Shown here: positions 61,527-64,000 of the stretch, piece by piece
How positions within the stretch are numbered: position 1 is the first letter of the stretch
Layout of the letters: every line of letters begins with the position of its first letter
Source of the DNA: Liolophura sinensis
Taxonomy: Eukaryota; Mollusca; Polyplacophora; Chitonida; Chitonidae
Direction: 5' to 3'
Length of the DNA: 64,000 nt
Assembly: GCF_032854445.1 (NCBI RefSeq)
Contig: NC_088300.1
Location: 53,728,984 to 53,792,983 of the forward strand
Position numbers and translations under genes: made by a program
The notes under the pieces: generated by a model
Told to the model about the DNA's origin: nothing
Database searches by the model: none
Seen by the model: the letters and a program-made list of their open reading frames with translations, nothing else

Positions 61527-63042
61527 GAGGTTTTACTAAAACCAATGAACACAGGACGAGTTGTATCAATCTATAGGCAACTCGTCCTGTGTTTTCCCAC
61601 TTGCGACGTGAGGATATGCATACTGTACTGTAACAGACAAGTGGCCTTCAACGAGCATTAGACTTGACAAACGGTCACAGTGTCGTGGACGGCTTGTTGT
61701 GAGAAACAGTAAGAGCGGGGGAATCTATGATTTTCCATGTTTAAAGTCGGGTTTGAACACACCCCTCCTGTATCCTATTGTGATTAAAAGGTAAGCACAT
61801 AAACCACTACGCCATGACGCCTCTACGTAATTACTGTCGTTATAACTAATGCGTTTATTATAAATTATTTTAGAAAATTATTGTGAACATGATCGTTTAT
61901 TGAGCGGGGTTATCCATTGGCTGTTTACTTTTAATTCTTATAATATGTTTCTTTTCTTATATTTTTATAATGGACTGAGCATGAGAGTTATAATTAGGAA
62001 GGGTTGCATGAATTAAGCCCTATTTATCAAGCCAGAAGAACCTATATTAAAACTGTTTTACGATGTTACTGTTGCTTAACATGGTCTTCCAATGATTATA
62101 TGCTTGGAGAGGGGAATCAGTGGATTCCCCGATCTCAACATACGGCCAAGCACGCTTCTTCTGGCGGCGCAGTATTGCCTTCTGTGAAGACAGCTTCTTT
62201 TCTCCCAACACACGTGCAAGTCTGTACATAACACGTGGTAAAGTTCGTCGGTTTCCGCCACCTACAAAATTGAACGCAGTTGTATAAATAAAAAGTTTGT
62301 CTTCAGTATGACGTTAAACAGCAATACAAAACAATGCCTATACGTGATTGGTAGGAATAACACCATGTGACTGAAATAGCACCACTTAGCAGACGGTTCG
62401 CTTCTAACATTGTTTATCTATTTCCATGGTAGTGAACAGTTAACATATAAACTAAGATAAAGCCCGTTTCGAACTCGTGACCATACTTTACGGTAGGAAA
62501 CAAGATTAGGACAAAAGTTTGAAAAGTGCTGTTTTCACGATATGTATTTGAGGGAGAGCAGTAGTGATCGACACGGTATGACTGTTACTGGGGGAGTGCT
62601 TGTCAAGGTTAAAGTCCTCCACATTACGTTTTATCAGACAGCATTGAGAATCGTGTAACGTCCAGACTGCATATTGGAAGCGACAATACATTTCAAGAGG
62701 ATTAGCTCCTTGATGCTCACCTTTAATTATAAATCATGGAAATAAGGTGTGTGGGTTGTTTTTATCTCCCTCTCAGAATCTGGATCCCATTAGATATTCG
62801 GTTTCTTCACTGGGTAGTTACATGCAATTCTTTTTTTTTTTTTTCATCTTGCAAGTAATATTGATATTGCGCTATAGGCTTTGTAATAAGTGATATCCGA
62901 CCTCGCTGGCTTGATTAAATAAAGAGGTTTTTTTGCAGGCTATGCCGTCTTTGTTTGCTGCCAGTGGTGGGTGTGCATGCACATGTTTGGTGGGAAGATG
63001 TCAGATGTCGAAGATGTGCTTTTTGTTACCATTACCTGTTGT
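61527..63042. other. Intergenic, nothing recognised
   Basis: Short overlapping open frames only. A possible SINE tail (gtatgacgttaaacagcaat) lies near 62305, and a T-run near 62831. Confidence 0.5.
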
Positions 63043-63385
63043 AAACCGAACCTATTCTACACCGAACTTATCGTACATCGAACCTATTCCACATCGAACC
63101 TATTGTACACCGAACCTATTATACACCGAACCTATAATAAACCGAATGTATCGTATACCGAAACTATTACACATCGAACCTATTGTACACCGAACCTTTT
63201 GCACATCAGACCTATTGCACACCGAACCTGTAATAAACCAAACTTATTGTAAAACGAACCTATTACACATCGAACCTATTGTACACCGAACCTTTTGCAT
63301 ATCGAATCTATTGTACACCGAACATTTTGCACATCGAGCCTACTGCACACCGAACCTGTAGTAAACCGAATCTATTGCACACAGA
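63043..63385. repeat. 16-bp tandem array, about 21 units
   Basis: Units of the form accgaacctattgtac with many changes, phased at exactly 16 bp for nearly the whole array. A block of consecutive units (from atcgaacctattgtac through accgaaccttttgcac to accgaacctgtaataa) recurs in the same order, showing a higher-order duplication. Predicted peptides are products of the array. Confidence 0.93.
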
Positions 63386-64000
63386 GCGTATTCCAGGCAG
63401 ACACTACGATTCTGTAATACAAAGGGGTTCTCATGTTTATGCTTTTACATACTTCACATATTAGTGTTTGAAATTACTGTGCTAATGTGTTGTATATACT
63501 TATATGTGTTTATATATACTAATTAAAAAGAAAAGATGTCAAATTTGCATGCATAATAAAGTTTACATAGTGATACCCGTGAACATACATTCTTCTAGAT
63601 CTTATATTACAAGTGATTAACGGCACACTTCCAGCCCTGATATCAGTCTGCGGTATTATATAAGAGTTGTTTCACATTTCAGAAACAGACGTATATGCCT
63701 ACTGTCAGTATACTATCAGTATACTGTCAACTAATGTAATTTGTTTGACTGGTTCACGGATGGGTTTACGAATGAGAGTAACCTCATTCAGATGTGGGGC
63801 AAACCGGAGTTCCCATCAGAGTAAAGCACGGCCTTTTGCCGGCAGCCTACCTAATAAACTGACAAAATCACATGCTATATTCTCATGACGTGCTTCTAAT
63901 CTAATCTTCATTCCTTAAATTTCAGTCCATTTGGAAATCTGGACGGTTGGCCATAGGAATGAGGTGTACATGGTTAACTGCCTGGTTCCTACTCCCCATG
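63386..64000. other. Intergenic, right edge
   Basis: No gene or repeat family recognised. Confidence 0.5.

Noticed and set aside
62933-63361. 142-codon open frame with THR/TYC/EPI repeats
   Set aside because: Explained by the 16-bp tandem array.

Overview
The window is animal nuclear DNA. Its coding regions are short exons with GT-AG introns, it is AT-rich, and it carries many tRNA-headed SINEs, minisatellites and decayed retroelements. The SINE types and protein similarities suggest a lophotrochozoan, most likely a mollusc. That is an inference from pattern recognition, because no search could be run. Three conserved housekeeping genes can be assembled exon by exon with consistent reading frame. 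They are GTP cyclohydrolase I (GCH1, minus strand, exons 1-4, last exons beyond the left edge), adenylosuccinate synthetase (ADSS, plus strand, complete in 13 exons, 446 aa) and the histone N-terminal acetyltransferase NAA40/NatD (minus strand, complete in 9 coding exons, 246 aa).

Layout. 1-12.2 kb: GCH1, with introns of 1.2, 3.1 and 6.1 kb holding a 39-bp minisatellite, a 24-bp minisatellite and a CpG-rich island. 12.2-18.6 kb: a head-to-head intergenic region between GCH1 and ADSS, with a SINE, a dispersed repeat pair, a satellite with 136-bp higher-order units, a cluster of CTTGTGT motifs and two (TA)n tracts. 18.6-33.4 kb: ADSS. 33.4-37.8 kb: tail-to-tail spacer holding the 3' UTRs and a SINE. 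37.8-44.9 kb: NAA40, with a decayed zinc-finger/hAT-like fragment in one intron and a 71-bp repeat touching a splice donor. 44.9-64 kb: no recognisable host gene. This part holds SINEs, a DIRS-type RNase H fragment, a short Ty3/gypsy remnant between two LTR-like repeats, a Penelope-like GIY-YIG tail, and 24-bp and 16-bp tandem arrays.

The genes. GCH1 commits GTP to tetrahydrobiopterin synthesis. ADSS uses GTP to turn IMP into adenylosuccinate. NAA40 acetylates the N-termini of histones H4 and H2A. GCH1 and ADSS both consume GTP, but nothing in the sequence shows a functional link and I treat their proximity as chance. I found no novel multi-gene system. The items most worth a second look are a GYNNGY tandem splice donor in ADSS, the intronic CpG island in GCH1, two SINE families sharing one 3' module, and the stop-free minisatellites.
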